Source: Chloroflexota bacterium (GTDB lineage: Bacteria; Chloroflexota; Anaerolineae; JAAEKA01). From it: DNA of 43,034 nt. The notes below the pieces were generated by a model. The model saw only the letters and a program-made list of their open reading frames with translations. It did no database searches and was not told where the DNA came from. The stretch lies in NCBI GenBank assembly GCA_034717495.1, contig JAYELL010000113.1, positions 1 through 43,034 on the forward strand. Direction: 5' to 3'. The translations under genes and the position numbers were made by a program. Positions 25,534-36,100 of the stretch are shown here, in pieces (position 1 is the stretch's first letter; every line of letters starts with the position of its first letter).

Positions 25534-26370
25534 ATGACAACTGAACGGTTACAGAAAGTTATGGCCCGGGCAGGCATTGCCTCCAGACGGGCCTGTGAAG
25601 AAATCATCGCCGCCGGGCGGGTTAGCGTCAACGGGCGGCAGGTGACTGAAATGGGTGTTAAGGTCGATCCCCGGCAGGATCAGATCATGGTCGATGGTGA
25701 GTTGTTGAATGCCCATGGCCGGCCGAAACTGCAACATCTGATGCTTTATAAGCCGCGGGGATATCTTTCCGTCTTCAACGATGATCGCGGGCGTGCGGGA
25801 TTGGAAGCCCTGGTGGACTCCGACGATCGGCTCTTTCCGGTCGGGAGGTTGGATCAGGATAGCGAGGGGTTAATACTGCTGACCAACGACGGAGAATTGT
25901 CACAGCGTTTAAGTCACCCTCGCTATGAGCACCGCAAGTCCTATCTTGTCAAGGTGCATCGGCTGCCGAGTACCGCATCAATGGCACGGTTGCGCAAGGG
26001 AATCCAACTCCCTGACGGGTTGACCGCGCCATCACGCTGGCGCCTCCTGGAGGAAGCTCCTTCCTCCTATGAAGATGATGACGAGGACGATGACAGTGTC
26101 TGGCTGCACGTTGTCCTCGGGGAAGGTCGCAAACGGCAGATACGGCGCATGGCAAGGGAAGAGAACTTGAGAGTCCTGCGGCTCGTCCGGGTTGGCCTGG
26201 GACCCCTGAGGCTGGACCGGGGTCTGGAACCGGGTGATAGCCGCCCTCTTAACGCGACGGAAAAAAAGATCCTGAGAACGACAGTTTTCACGGAACGCCG
26301 GCGCCCGCGTTCGCGAGCCAGCGGGTCCTATCCCCATCATCGCAGAGGACGGCCGCGATCCAGGCGCTGA
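25534..26370 (+). CDS. rRNA pseudouridine synthase, RsuA/RluB family
   Basis: 278 residues. An N-terminal S4 RNA-binding domain (about 3-50, ERLQKVMARAGIASRRACEE) is followed by the synthase domain with the catalytic motif GRLDQDSEGLILLTNDG; Asp107 is the nucleophile. Also present are YLVKVHRLPS and VVLGEGRKRQIRRMARE. RluB and RsuA convert specific uridines of 23S or 16S rRNA; which site is used cannot be told from sequence alone. There is an acidic insert (EDDDEDDD, about 184-191), and the last 25 residues are Arg-rich and probably contact RNA. It lies 8 bp after the carboxypeptidase gene and 33 bp before cmk, a pairing common in bacteria. Confidence 0.93.
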   Translation: MTTERLQKVMARAGIASRRACEEIIAAGRVSVNGRQVTEMGVKVDPRQDQIMVDGELLNAHGRPKLQHLMLYKPRGYLSVFNDDRGRAGLEALVDSDDRLFPVGRLDQDSEGLILLTNDGELSQRLSHPRYEHRKSYLVKVHRLPSTASMARLRKGIQLPDGLTAPSRWRLLEEAPSSYEDDDEDDDSVWLHVVLGEGRKRQIRRMAREENLRVLRLVRVGLGPLRLDRGLEPGDSRPLNATEKKILRTTVFTERRRPRSRASGSYPHHRRGRPRSRR

Positions 26371-26403
26371 AGCAGCCGTTTTCTGACACGAATCGAGCAT
26401 GGC

Positions 26404-27132
26404 ATGAGACCGGATGACAAAAAAGAGGTCGCACCCGAGGCGATTCCATCCACCATCGCAATCGATGGACCGGCCGGGTCCGGCAAGAGCACCGTGGGCC
26501 AAAGGTTGGCTCAGGCGCTCGGTTATCTTTACTTCGATACGGGCGTGATGTATCGTGCCGTGACCTGGCTTGCCCTCAATCGGGGGGTGTCGGTGGGCGA
26601 CGAGCGGGTGGTTTCGGAATTGGCAGAACGGATTCCAATCGACGTCGAGCCGCTCACAGAGGATGACGGCCGGCAATTCACCGTCAAGGCTGACGGTGAA
26701 GACATCACGTGGTCGATCCGAGAGCCTGATGTTGAAGCCAATGTGTCCCGGGTATCGGCCTATCCTGCGGTGCGGGCGGCGCTGTCGGCCCAGCAACGGC
26801 GGATTGCCGGCCGGGGTCGAATTGTCATGGTCGGGCGCGACATCGGCACTGTTGTCATCCCTGGCGCAGACATGAAGATATTCCTGGATGCCTCGGTGGA
26901 GGTGAGGGCGCGACGCCGCTGGTCGGAGGAGCAGGCACGCGGCACCCAGCGTCCGTTCCAGGAGGTGCTGGAAGATATACGTTATCGTGACAGAATCGAT
27001 TCGACCAGGGAGGTGGCTCCCTTGCGTCCTGCTGCTGACGCCTGGGTAATCGATAGTACGGGCCTTTCCGTCGACGAGGTGCTTCGAATAGTGCTCGACG
27101 GATTGACAGAAGCACAACCAGACTCAAACTAA
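26404..27132 (+). CDS. cmk: (d)CMP kinase
   Basis: 242 residues, close to the family's 220-230, with a short N-terminal extension. The P-loop IAIDGPAGSGKSTVGQRLAQ is at about 20-39. YFDTGVMYRAVTWLALNRGV is the CMP-binding region, and GRDIGTVVIPGADMKIFLDA and RIDSTREVAPLRPAADAW complete the fingerprint. It phosphorylates CMP and dCMP. The gene is 6 bp upstream of the dehydrogenase gene, so the two are co-transcribed. The cytidylate-kinase-like gene at 8965 is only a distant relative. Confidence 0.95.
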   Translation: MRPDDKKEVAPEAIPSTIAIDGPAGSGKSTVGQRLAQALGYLYFDTGVMYRAVTWLALNRGVSVGDERVVSELAERIPIDVEPLTEDDGRQFTVKADGEDITWSIREPDVEANVSRVSAYPAVRAALSAQQRRIAGRGRIVMVGRDIGTVVIPGADMKIFLDASVEVRARRRWSEEQARGTQRPFQEVLEDIRYRDRIDSTREVAPLRPAADAWVIDSTGLSVDEVLRIVLDGLTEAQPDSN

Positions 27133-27138
27133 GGTACT

Positions 27139-28368
27139 ATGAAGGCTGTACGGTTTAACGGCACGATTCCTCGCTATCTCCTGGGCAAAACCCTCGGCAA
27201 GGCTGCGCCGTCAACATTGTGGGGCGGCGCCTCTTGCACCTATTTGGCTGACCTGCCGGAGGAGACACTGCCGGGACCCGAGTGGGTTCGTGTCCGAACA
27301 GGATACGGCGGCATTTGTGGCTCCGATCTTGGCGCTATTACCCTGAGTAGCAGTCTCTATTTTGTGTCCTTCACCTCGTTTCCTTTTACACTGGGCCATG
27401 AAAATGCAGGCGCACTGGTCGAACTTGGCCCAAACGTGAAAGGTTGGCGAACCGGTGAGCGGGTGATTGTTGAACCGATCTTGTGGTGCCGGCCCCGTGG
27501 CTTCGGGGACCTGTGTCCTTTCTGCGAACGAGGCGAAATCAATCTCTGTCAACGCACCGGCGATGGACAACTGGCTGCCGGCGTGCTGATCGGCAATTGC
27601 CGCGATACGGGCGGTAGCTGGGGCGAGACCTTTGTGGCTCACGAGTCCCAGCTTTATCGTGTGCCGCCGTCGGTGAGCGACGAAAATGCCCTGATGGTAG
27701 AACCTTTCAGTTGTGCCTTGCACGCGGCGCTTTCAGCGCCTCCGGACGACAACGAGACGGTATTGATCGTTGGAGCCGGCACCATTGGGCTGTGTTTGGT
27801 AGCCGCGCTCCGGGCCATCGGTTCCAGAGCCCGGATACTGGTACTGGCACGGTATCAATACCAGGCTGACAGCGCGCTGCGCCTGGGCGCCAGTGAAGTC
27901 GTCACTTCCGTGCAGGATCAGGACTATCGCTCCACGCTGGCGCAAAAAACCGGCGCCAGGGAGGTAAAACCGTTCATTGGAAAAAACGTCTATATTGGCG
28001 GCGCGGATCTTACGTTCGAGTGCGTTGGAAGCGATCAGGCTCTGGACGACGCAATGCGCCTGACAAGGACCGGTGGCCGGGTCATCCTGGTGGGCGCGCC
28101 GGGGATCACGAAAGGTGTGGACTGGGCCGTTATCTTTGCCAATGAGCTCAAGGTAAGTTCGGCATTTACCTACAACCATGCGGAAGCATTTGCGGGACGC
28201 CAGTGGACGACCTTCGGGCTATCCCTCGATCTGATGGTGCGGGGCATGGTTGATCTTGGCTGGATGATTACCCACCGATTTCAGGTGGATGATTATCGCA
28301 GCGCTTTGAAAACATTGAGCGAGCGGTCTCGTAACCAGGTGATCAAAGCTGTGTTTGACTTTAGATAG
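27139..28368 (+). CDS. Zinc-dependent alcohol dehydrogenase family protein (MDR)
   Basis: 409 residues, longer than the usual 340-350. The catalytic zinc region GICGSDLGAI is near 58-67, GHENAGALVELGPNVKGWRT follows at about 89-108, and a three-Cys cluster (LCPFCERGEINLC) sits where the structural zinc of MDR enzymes binds. The dinucleotide loop VLIVGAGTIGLCLVAALRA is at about 209-227. The extra length comes from an N-terminal extension and inserts such as PILWCRPRGFG. The substrate (alcohol, polyol or other) cannot be read. It is co-transcribed with cmk (6-bp gap) and precedes the unrecognised 500-residue protein. Confidence 0.88.
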   Translation: MKAVRFNGTIPRYLLGKTLGKAAPSTLWGGASCTYLADLPEETLPGPEWVRVRTGYGGICGSDLGAITLSSSLYFVSFTSFPFTLGHENAGALVELGPNVKGWRTGERVIVEPILWCRPRGFGDLCPFCERGEINLCQRTGDGQLAAGVLIGNCRDTGGSWGETFVAHESQLYRVPPSVSDENALMVEPFSCALHAALSAPPDDNETVLIVGAGTIGLCLVAALRAIGSRARILVLARYQYQADSALRLGASEVVTSVQDQDYRSTLAQKTGAREVKPFIGKNVYIGGADLTFECVGSDQALDDAMRLTRTGGRVILVGAPGITKGVDWAVIFANELKVSSAFTYNHAEAFAGRQWTTFGLSLDLMVRGMVDLGWMITHRFQVDDYRSALKTLSERSRNQVIKAVFDFR

Positions 28369-28438
28369 GGGTATTGAAAAAAAGAACGTTGTTCGATTAC
28401 TTCACCTTGAACTGTCGAAAACTGTTATGGAGGAAATC

Positions 28439-29941
28439 ATGAATTCAGACTCGTCGTTTGCATTATTGAGCGGGAAACCGGTACACCCATGGCTGCGGCA
28501 GTTGCAGGTTGCTTATGTACCCGGTTCCGGTGATGAACTGTCGATCGCAGCGGTGGAGGGAATGCTCAATGAGTTTCAGGCGCAGGGCCACAAGCTACAG
28601 TCTAAACCGGATAGGAATACCAGTCTACTCCTGACAACTGTGCCGTTCGGCAAGGTCGTCAATTGGCGACGTTGTCTCACGGTTACCGCTCGAGTCAAAT
28701 ATAGGTTGACGCAGAATCCCACCATAATTACCGTGATTCATGCCACGGAGGACCAGTTTTCAACGCTCCTGGCCCAGTTGGACGAGGCGATTGCCAAACA
28801 GCCAGTTGATCCAGCCGATTTTCAATTTCCCGGCCTGGCGTCAACGGCCTGGCAGGTGCTTCTCGAGCAAGGCCAGCGCGGCGGGCCAATTCTGGCTCTG
28901 GAACGGGTTGTGCAGGCACAGGCAAAAGGCATTCGAGTGATACTTGTTGTTGGTGATGAGCGACCCCGGACCGCCTACCATTTTGATCTGGTCGGCGCTC
29001 ATCCGCAGAGTATGGCCGACGATCCGGATCGCTTTTACGAGGATATTGTACTGCGCGTAGTGACCTCTCTCAGTTCCCTTGCGATCAACAAGCATCAGGT
29101 GGTTGGCGAACCGCTGTCGCAGAAAACCTGGCTTGAACTGGATACACCAGCGGCGATGATTGCGGCCTCCAGCGAGCTGGGAAAACGTAACTTTTTTACC
29201 GACACGGTACACATTTCCGACCTCGTGGACGTGCCCGCGATCGGGGATACCCTGGCAAGCCAGTACAGCGAGGGTTGTTTCGCCACCTGGGATCCCAGGG
29301 TTAATGCGCTGGTGGCTACTGTCACGGGCAGCGCACGCCCCGTGGCGAAGGGCGGTATCGGCGATGATGACCTGATCCTTATTGTCGGCGTACGCGAGGA
29401 CGGCCAGGGCGCATTGGTCAGGAACGTGAAGGGCAAACGCAACGACCCACCCTCAACCGAGGCAGTCGAATTGTATGACCTGGATAATTCATTACCGAGA
29501 ATAGCGCTCGACGAGTCCTTCGTTTCAGAAGCAGATGTTCCGGTGGTACGTTCGAAGCTCCACGGTCATCGCGGGGTGGCTTCCTTCGATCCCCGTGTGG
29601 TCGAGTATGTACCGGTATCTCCCACCTATCAGAACTATCTGGTGACCTGTGGTACAGATACCCAGGCCTGGGCAGTGCGAGATGCTTTTGCAGAATCACA
29701 AGCTTTGCTCAATCCGGACGATCCCCGGGATGTGGTGTTTACTATTCTGCCCGGCCACGGCGTTATCTTTGCCGAGAAATGGGTGCCAGGATTCAATCCA
29801 TTCGAGAGAATTCTCGATTATATGGACGGTGGTCAAATCGCAATCGAGAGTTTGGTTCCGCAGGGCCCGGTTCACTACGAAGCGGACGCCGATGGTCGGA
29901 TGGTTCTCCAGGACGAATCGCTGATGGTACCGGTAGTTTGA
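28439..29941 (+). CDS. Protein of unknown function, 500 residues
   Basis: I chose ATG 28439, five bases after GGAGG; the frame runs back to 28355 but overlaps the dehydrogenase's last codons. I do not recognise the family. The protein has no signal peptide or membrane segment and looks like a globular alpha/beta protein. The stretches TSLLLTTVPFGKVVNWRRCL, PTIITVIHAT, GIRVILVVGDERPRTAYHFD and EDIVLRVVTSLSSLAINKHQ suggest nucleotide- or cofactor-binding folds but match no motif I can name. Near the end are RSKLHGHRGVASFDPRVVEY and FTILPGHGVIFAEKWVPGFN, rich in His, Gly and acidic residues, which could bind metal. It follows the zinc dehydrogenase by 70 bp and may act with it. Confidence 0.7.
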   Translation: MNSDSSFALLSGKPVHPWLRQLQVAYVPGSGDELSIAAVEGMLNEFQAQGHKLQSKPDRNTSLLLTTVPFGKVVNWRRCLTVTARVKYRLTQNPTIITVIHATEDQFSTLLAQLDEAIAKQPVDPADFQFPGLASTAWQVLLEQGQRGGPILALERVVQAQAKGIRVILVVGDERPRTAYHFDLVGAHPQSMADDPDRFYEDIVLRVVTSLSSLAINKHQVVGEPLSQKTWLELDTPAAMIAASSELGKRNFFTDTVHISDLVDVPAIGDTLASQYSEGCFATWDPRVNALVATVTGSARPVAKGGIGDDDLILIVGVREDGQGALVRNVKGKRNDPPSTEAVELYDLDNSLPRIALDESFVSEADVPVVRSKLHGHRGVASFDPRVVEYVPVSPTYQNYLVTCGTDTQAWAVRDAFAESQALLNPDDPRDVVFTILPGHGVIFAEKWVPGFNPFERILDYMDGGQIAIESLVPQGPVHYEADADGRMVLQDESLMVPVV

Positions 29942-30146
29942 TACATCTTCTTTTTGAGTTGATAAGGGTTTGATACTGCCACGGAGATCGTCGGGAAGAC
30001 GAGAGTTGCATTTTTTGGTGATTTGCGGCACACTAGCCGGGAAATATTTCTTTTCCCCTTCGTTTTCTTCTTCCAGACTCTATACTGCAAACTGCTTGAT
30101 TCTACGCTTGATGACCTGTAAACGATCAACAAGGAGGTTGGTAACA

Positions 30147-33100
30147 GTGAAACAGCATCGAACTATCACGATTTTTCTGGCGTTGATGATGATTCTGTCC
30201 GGAGTCGTGCCGGTAGTGGCTCTTGCTGCGCCTGCATCAGCGATTTCGCCACAAGCTCAGGTTGAATCGATCCAGATCGATGGCAACAAGGAGGCGGAAT
30301 GGGGAGAGCCTCTGGCGGAAGATCCCCTTGGTGATATCAGCGAACCTAACCTGGATATGGTGGGGCTCTATGTGGTCGAAGACGCCGACAACCTCTTCGT
30401 CGGCCTGGATGCCCTGGCATCGAGCTGGGGCATGGCCTACGGCATCTATCTCGATACCGACAACGCACTGGCGAGCGGTGGCACATCGGATCCGTGGGGA
30501 CGTGACGTATCGGCGGTGGAGGAGAACCTGCCCGAATTTGCCCTGTATGTCTGGCATCGGGAGGATGATACCATCGAGGATGCCCAGCTTACCACATGGA
30601 ACGGGTCCGGTTGGGATTATCCCACCTTGACCAGCCTGGGAGGCGAACAGGCCTATGGCGCGGAAAACGACTGGCTGGAGTACAGGATTCCCAAGGCGGC
30701 CCTTGGCATTGCTCCTGGCGAGTCCAGCCCTGAGCTCTTTATCGAGGCCTTTAGCACCGGTGGCGGCGGACACGCCCAGGATTCCGTGCCAAGCGATGCC
30801 AATGTAAACTTTCCCGACCCCGATTGGGGCCCCGACGTTACTCAGCTTTCAGCCTTCGTTGGTTTTCCTGCAGCTGACGGCGACCTGATGGTCACCTTCC
30901 CGGGCAGCTGGCCGTCGGCGGCCGGATTGGGCAACGACTGGGATCCTGCCAATCCCAATATCGTGGGCAGCGACGACAACGGCGATGGTGTCTGGAAATT
31001 TGTGACAGACGCCATTCCAGCGGGAGACTATGCTTTCAAGGCCACGATCGGTGGGTCGTGGGACGAAAACTACGGGCTCAACGGCGAACCCAGTGGACCT
31101 GATGTGCCCTTCACCGTGGAAGCTGGCGATACGGTTCACTTCTATTACGATCGCAGCGACAACTACGTGGCAAGCCGGCCAGACTACATCATCCCGGCGG
31201 TGGCCGGCAACTTCGCCTCGGAAATCGGCGGCCAGGATTGGTCGCCCGATCATCTGATGACCTGGATGAAAGACCCGGACGGCGATGGTGTCTACACGTA
31301 CACAGCAGAGGATGTTCCCGAAGGCACCTGGAACTACAAGGTGGCTCTCAACGAATCATGGGACGTGTCTTACCCTGCCGGCGACCAGGCTTTCACGGTT
31401 CCGGCGGGCGGTGCCGACGTGGTCTTCAGCTATGACAGTGCCACGAACGAAGTAAGTGAGGTTGTGCTGGGCGATGTGCCGGATGGGGACCTGGTCCGGC
31501 CGGCGGTCCAGGCACCCATCCAGGACGAAGTGTTCTATTTCACTCTCCCCGACCGTTTCGACAATGGCGATTCCAGTAACGATGAGGGAGATATGCCGGG
31601 TGGTACGCTGGCGCAAACGGGCTTCAAGGTGGATGACAAGGCCTTTTTCCATGGCGGCGATCTGGCCGGCCTGAGCGGAAAACTTGACTATATTGCCGGC
31701 CTGGGCGCGACTGCTATCTGGATCACACCCGTTTTCCGCAACCAGGCGACTCAGCCCGATAGCACGAGCGCTTTCGGGATTAGCGCGGGCTACCATGGCT
31801 ATTGGATCCTTGACCAGGAGAACAGCGATCCCCATCTGGGGACCAATGCTGAGCTGCAGGCCTTCATCGATGATGCCCACAGTCGAGGGATCGACGTCTT
31901 TTTCGATATCGTCGTCAATCACACGGCCGATGTCATCGATTACGCTGAGGGAGAGAACAGTTATCGCAACAAGACCGACTATCCCTACATGGATGCCGAC
32001 GGCAATGAATTCGATGATCGCGATTACGCAGGCGGCGATACCTTCCCACCCCTGGATCCAGCCACCAGTTTTCCCTATACGCCGGTCTTTCCCGACCCGG
32101 GCGACGACTCGGCCAAAAACCCTGACTGGCTGAACAACCCAATCTACTACCATAACCGCGGCAACTCAACCTTTGCCGGTGAAAGCTCCGAATACGGCGA
32201 TTTCTTCGGTCTGGATGATCTCTTTACCGAACACCACGACGTAGTGAACGGCTTTCTCGACGTTTTCAAGATGTGGATCGCCGACTATGATGTCGATGGG
32301 TTCCGTCTTGATACCGCCAAACATGTCAATATCGAGTTCTGGCAACAGTTTGCGCCGGAGATTCTGGCCTATGCCGAGTCGCTTGGCAAAAGTGATTTCA
32401 CCATGTTCGGCGAGGTCTTTGATGGCAACGCTGAGAAGATGAGCCGCTATACCACGGAGGGCCAACTGCCGGCCGTGGTGGATTTCGGGCTGCATGGCGC
32501 GTCGAATAACTTCGCTGTGCACAGCGGTCCCACCGATAACCTGCGCAACCTCTTTGCCAACGACGACTACTTCACAGATGCCGACAGCAATGCCTATCAA
32601 CTGGGCAATTTCATCAGCAATCACGACCTGGGTCGTGTGGGCAACGGGCTGCGTTCGGCCCATCCTGGCGCATCCGACGAGGAACTGGTGGATCGGGCTG
32701 CGCTCGGATATGGCTTGCTCTACTTCGCCCGGGGATTCCCCATTGTCTATTACGGCGACGAGCAGGGATTTGTGGGCGGCAACGACAAGCTTGGCCGCGA
32801 GGACATGATGCCCAGCCAGGTGCCTGAGTACAATGCGTACGACCTGATCGGCACCGATGCCACTACCGCCGATGCCAACTTCGATCCCGGGCATCCAGTT
32901 CACCAGGCTTTGGTCGACTACGCTGCGCTGCTCGAGGATAACCTGGCCCTGCGCCGCGGCGCCCAGATCCATCGGTACAGCACCGACAGCGATGGAATCT
33001 ACGCCTTCTCCCGCATCGAGCGCGGGGAGAAGGTCGAATACATCCTCGCCTTCAACAACGCTGCAGCTGACAGGCAGGCTACCTTTGCCACCTTCACCCC

Positions 33101-36100
33101 CGACGGTGAGTTCGCTTCCGTCTTCCCCGGCGGCGCTCCGCCGATCAGCAGTAACGGGGCTGGTGAGGTTACGGTGGATGTTCCCGGTCTCTCGTTCGTG
33201 ATCTACCGGGCTGGACAGGCAGTGCCCGCCAGCGCTGTCGCTCCCGATCCGACCTTCACATCGCCTGAGGCGGGCGCTGAGATCTACGGGCGCAGCGAGA
33301 TTGCTGTCGATCTTGATGAGGAGAAGTTCGTTGAGGTCACCTTCGCCGTCAAGCAGGGTGATAACGACTGGCAGATCATTGGCACCGATACCAATGCACC
33401 CTTCAGGGTCTTTTTTGACGTGAGCGGAATCCCAACGGGCACCGGATTGACTTTCCGGGCGATAAGTAACGACCTGTCGGGGAACCTGAGTTCAATCAGC
33501 CTGAACGCTGTGGTCGGGGAAGAGCCGCCAGGCCCCACCGAAGGTGCCGGGTATGCCATCATGCACTACTACCGGTCGGATGGCGATTACGGTGACCATA
33601 CCACTGGCGACTACAACGATTACTGGGGCTTGCATCTGTGGGGCGATGCCATCGATCCTTCGGAGGCGACCGAGTGGACTTCCCCCAAACCTTTCCTGGG
33701 TGAGGATGCCTATGGTCGCTTCGCCTGGATCAAGCTGACTGATCCGACGCAGCCGATCAACTTCATCATCCACCGGGGCGATGTCAAGGACGGCACCGAC
33801 CAGGACCGCAGCTTCCATCCGATTCAGGATGGTCCGGAGATCTGGTTGCAGCAGGATGATGGCAGTTTCTACACCCTTCAGGCGGATGCCCAGGGATTTG
33901 CCACGATTCATTACCACCGGCCCGGTGGCGACTACGGTGACTATGGAAGCAACGACTACAACGACTTCTGGGGCCTGCACCTGTGGGGCGATGCCATCGA
34001 TCCCTCGGAAGCCACGGGTTGGACCAGCCCGCGCAAGCCCGACTCGACCGATGATTACGGCGTGCGTTTCGATATCCTGCTGCAGGACAGCTCCCAATCG
34101 CTGAACTTCATCATCCACAAAGGGGATGTCAAGGACCCGGCAGACAGCCCGGACCGCTCGTTTGTGCCGGCAGAGCTGGCCACGGTCTGGCTGCAACAGG
34201 ATGAACTGGAAAATTACCCGCAACGAGGCGCTGCTGAGGGTTTCGCCCTCCTGCACTATCGCCGCGATGCAGGCGACTACGGCGATTACACCAGTAACGA
34301 CTACAACGATTTCTGGGGCATGCACACCTGGGGCGATACCAATGACCCAGGCTGGACCACGCCGCGGAAACCGGTGGCCCAGGATCTCTTTGGCGTGATC
34401 TTCCAGGTCGAACTCTTTGAGGATGCCCAGCAGATCGGCTACATCCTGCACCGGGGCGACGAAAAGGATCCGGGCCCTGACCAAACCTGGGTTTTCGCCG
34501 ACAGCGGATACGAGGCCTGGCAGCTGCAAGGTGCTGATCCCGAGAATCCCTATATCCTACCCGTGCCCGACGTGGGTGGTGCCAGCCCGGGTAATATCGA
34601 CGAACAGCAGGCCTATTGGGTAAACGAGGAGACGATTGCCTGGTCTGCCGGCGATCAGACCGCCAATACCTTCACCCTGCATTATGCGCCCGAGGGTGGC
34701 CTTGAGGCGACAGACCAGGGCATCACGGGTGGCATGTTTGTCACCCTGATCCCCGACCCGGCGGGTCTGCCCACCGAGGTTCGGGAGAAATTCCCGCATC
34801 TGGCCGGGCTTCCGGCTCTCAAGATCGCACCTGAGGACCTGCCAATGGTGCCGGATATCCTGAAGGGACAGATCGCCGTATCGGCAGTCAATGCCGATGG
34901 TCTTTCCCAGAACGCCACCGGGCTGCAGATACCGGGCGTCCTGGACGATCTGTACACCTATGATGGTGAGCTGGGAGTCAGTTGGGATGCGGGCGTGCCC
35001 ACCGTGGGTCTCTGGGCGCCTACCGCCAGGTCGGTGACGCTGCACCTCTATGGCGATTCCGATCCGGCAACGGTCGGCACCGCCTACCCGATGACATGGG
35101 ATGGCGCCAACGGTGTCTGGACGGTGGCTGGCGATCCCGGTTGGATGGGCCAGTTCTACCTGTTCGAGGTTGAGGTATATGTCCACAGCACCCAGCAGGT
35201 GGAACACAACATGGTGAGCGATCCCTACTCGCTGAACCTGTCGATGAACAGTGCGCGCAGTCAACTGGTGGATCTTTCCGATCCGGCGCTGGCGCCCGAG
35301 GGTTGGGACAGCCATGAAAAGCCGCCGCTGGCAGCGCCCGAGGATATCAGTATCTACGAGATCCACATGCGGGATTTCAGTGTCAACGATCAAACGGTGC
35401 CGGAAGAACTCCGTGGCACCTTCAAGGCGTTCACCCTGGCGGATACCAACGGCATCAATCATCTGAAAGCCCTGGAGCGCGCGGGCTTGACCCATCTCCA
35501 CTTGTTGCCGGTCTTTGATATCGCAACGATCAATGAAAACAAGGCCGAGTGGCAGGAACCGGACTGGGACGAACTGGCTACCTACCCACCCGACTCCGAA
35601 CAACAGCAGGCACTGGTAACTGCCACTGAGAACGACGATGGCTTCAACTGGGGCTACGATCCGTGGCATTACACCACACCCGAAGGCAGCTATGCGACCG
35701 ATCCGGAAGGTGTGACGCGCATCATCGAGTACCGGGAGATGGTCAAGGCGCTCAATGACATGGGCCTGCGGGTGGTGATGGATGTGGTCTATAACCATAC
35801 CAATTCTGCCGGTCAGGCGGAAAAATCAGTCCTCGACCGCATCGTGCCCGGCTACTATCATCGCCTGAACGATAAAGGCCAGGTGGAGACCAGCACCTGC
35901 TGCCCGAACACGGCCACCGAGTACAACATGATGGAAAAACTCATGATCGACTCGCTGGTCATCTGGGCCGCCGAATATCAGATCGACGCCTTCCGCTTCG
36001 ATCTGATGGGCCATCATATGAAACGCAATATGCTCAACGTCCGGGATGCCCTGGATAGTCTGACCATAGCAGATGATGGCGTCGACGGTCAGTCAATCTA

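Noticed and set aside
26032-27117. Minus-strand open frame of 361 codons over the pseudouridine synthase and cmk genes
   Set aside because: It spans two well-identified genes on the other strand; composition is shadow-like.
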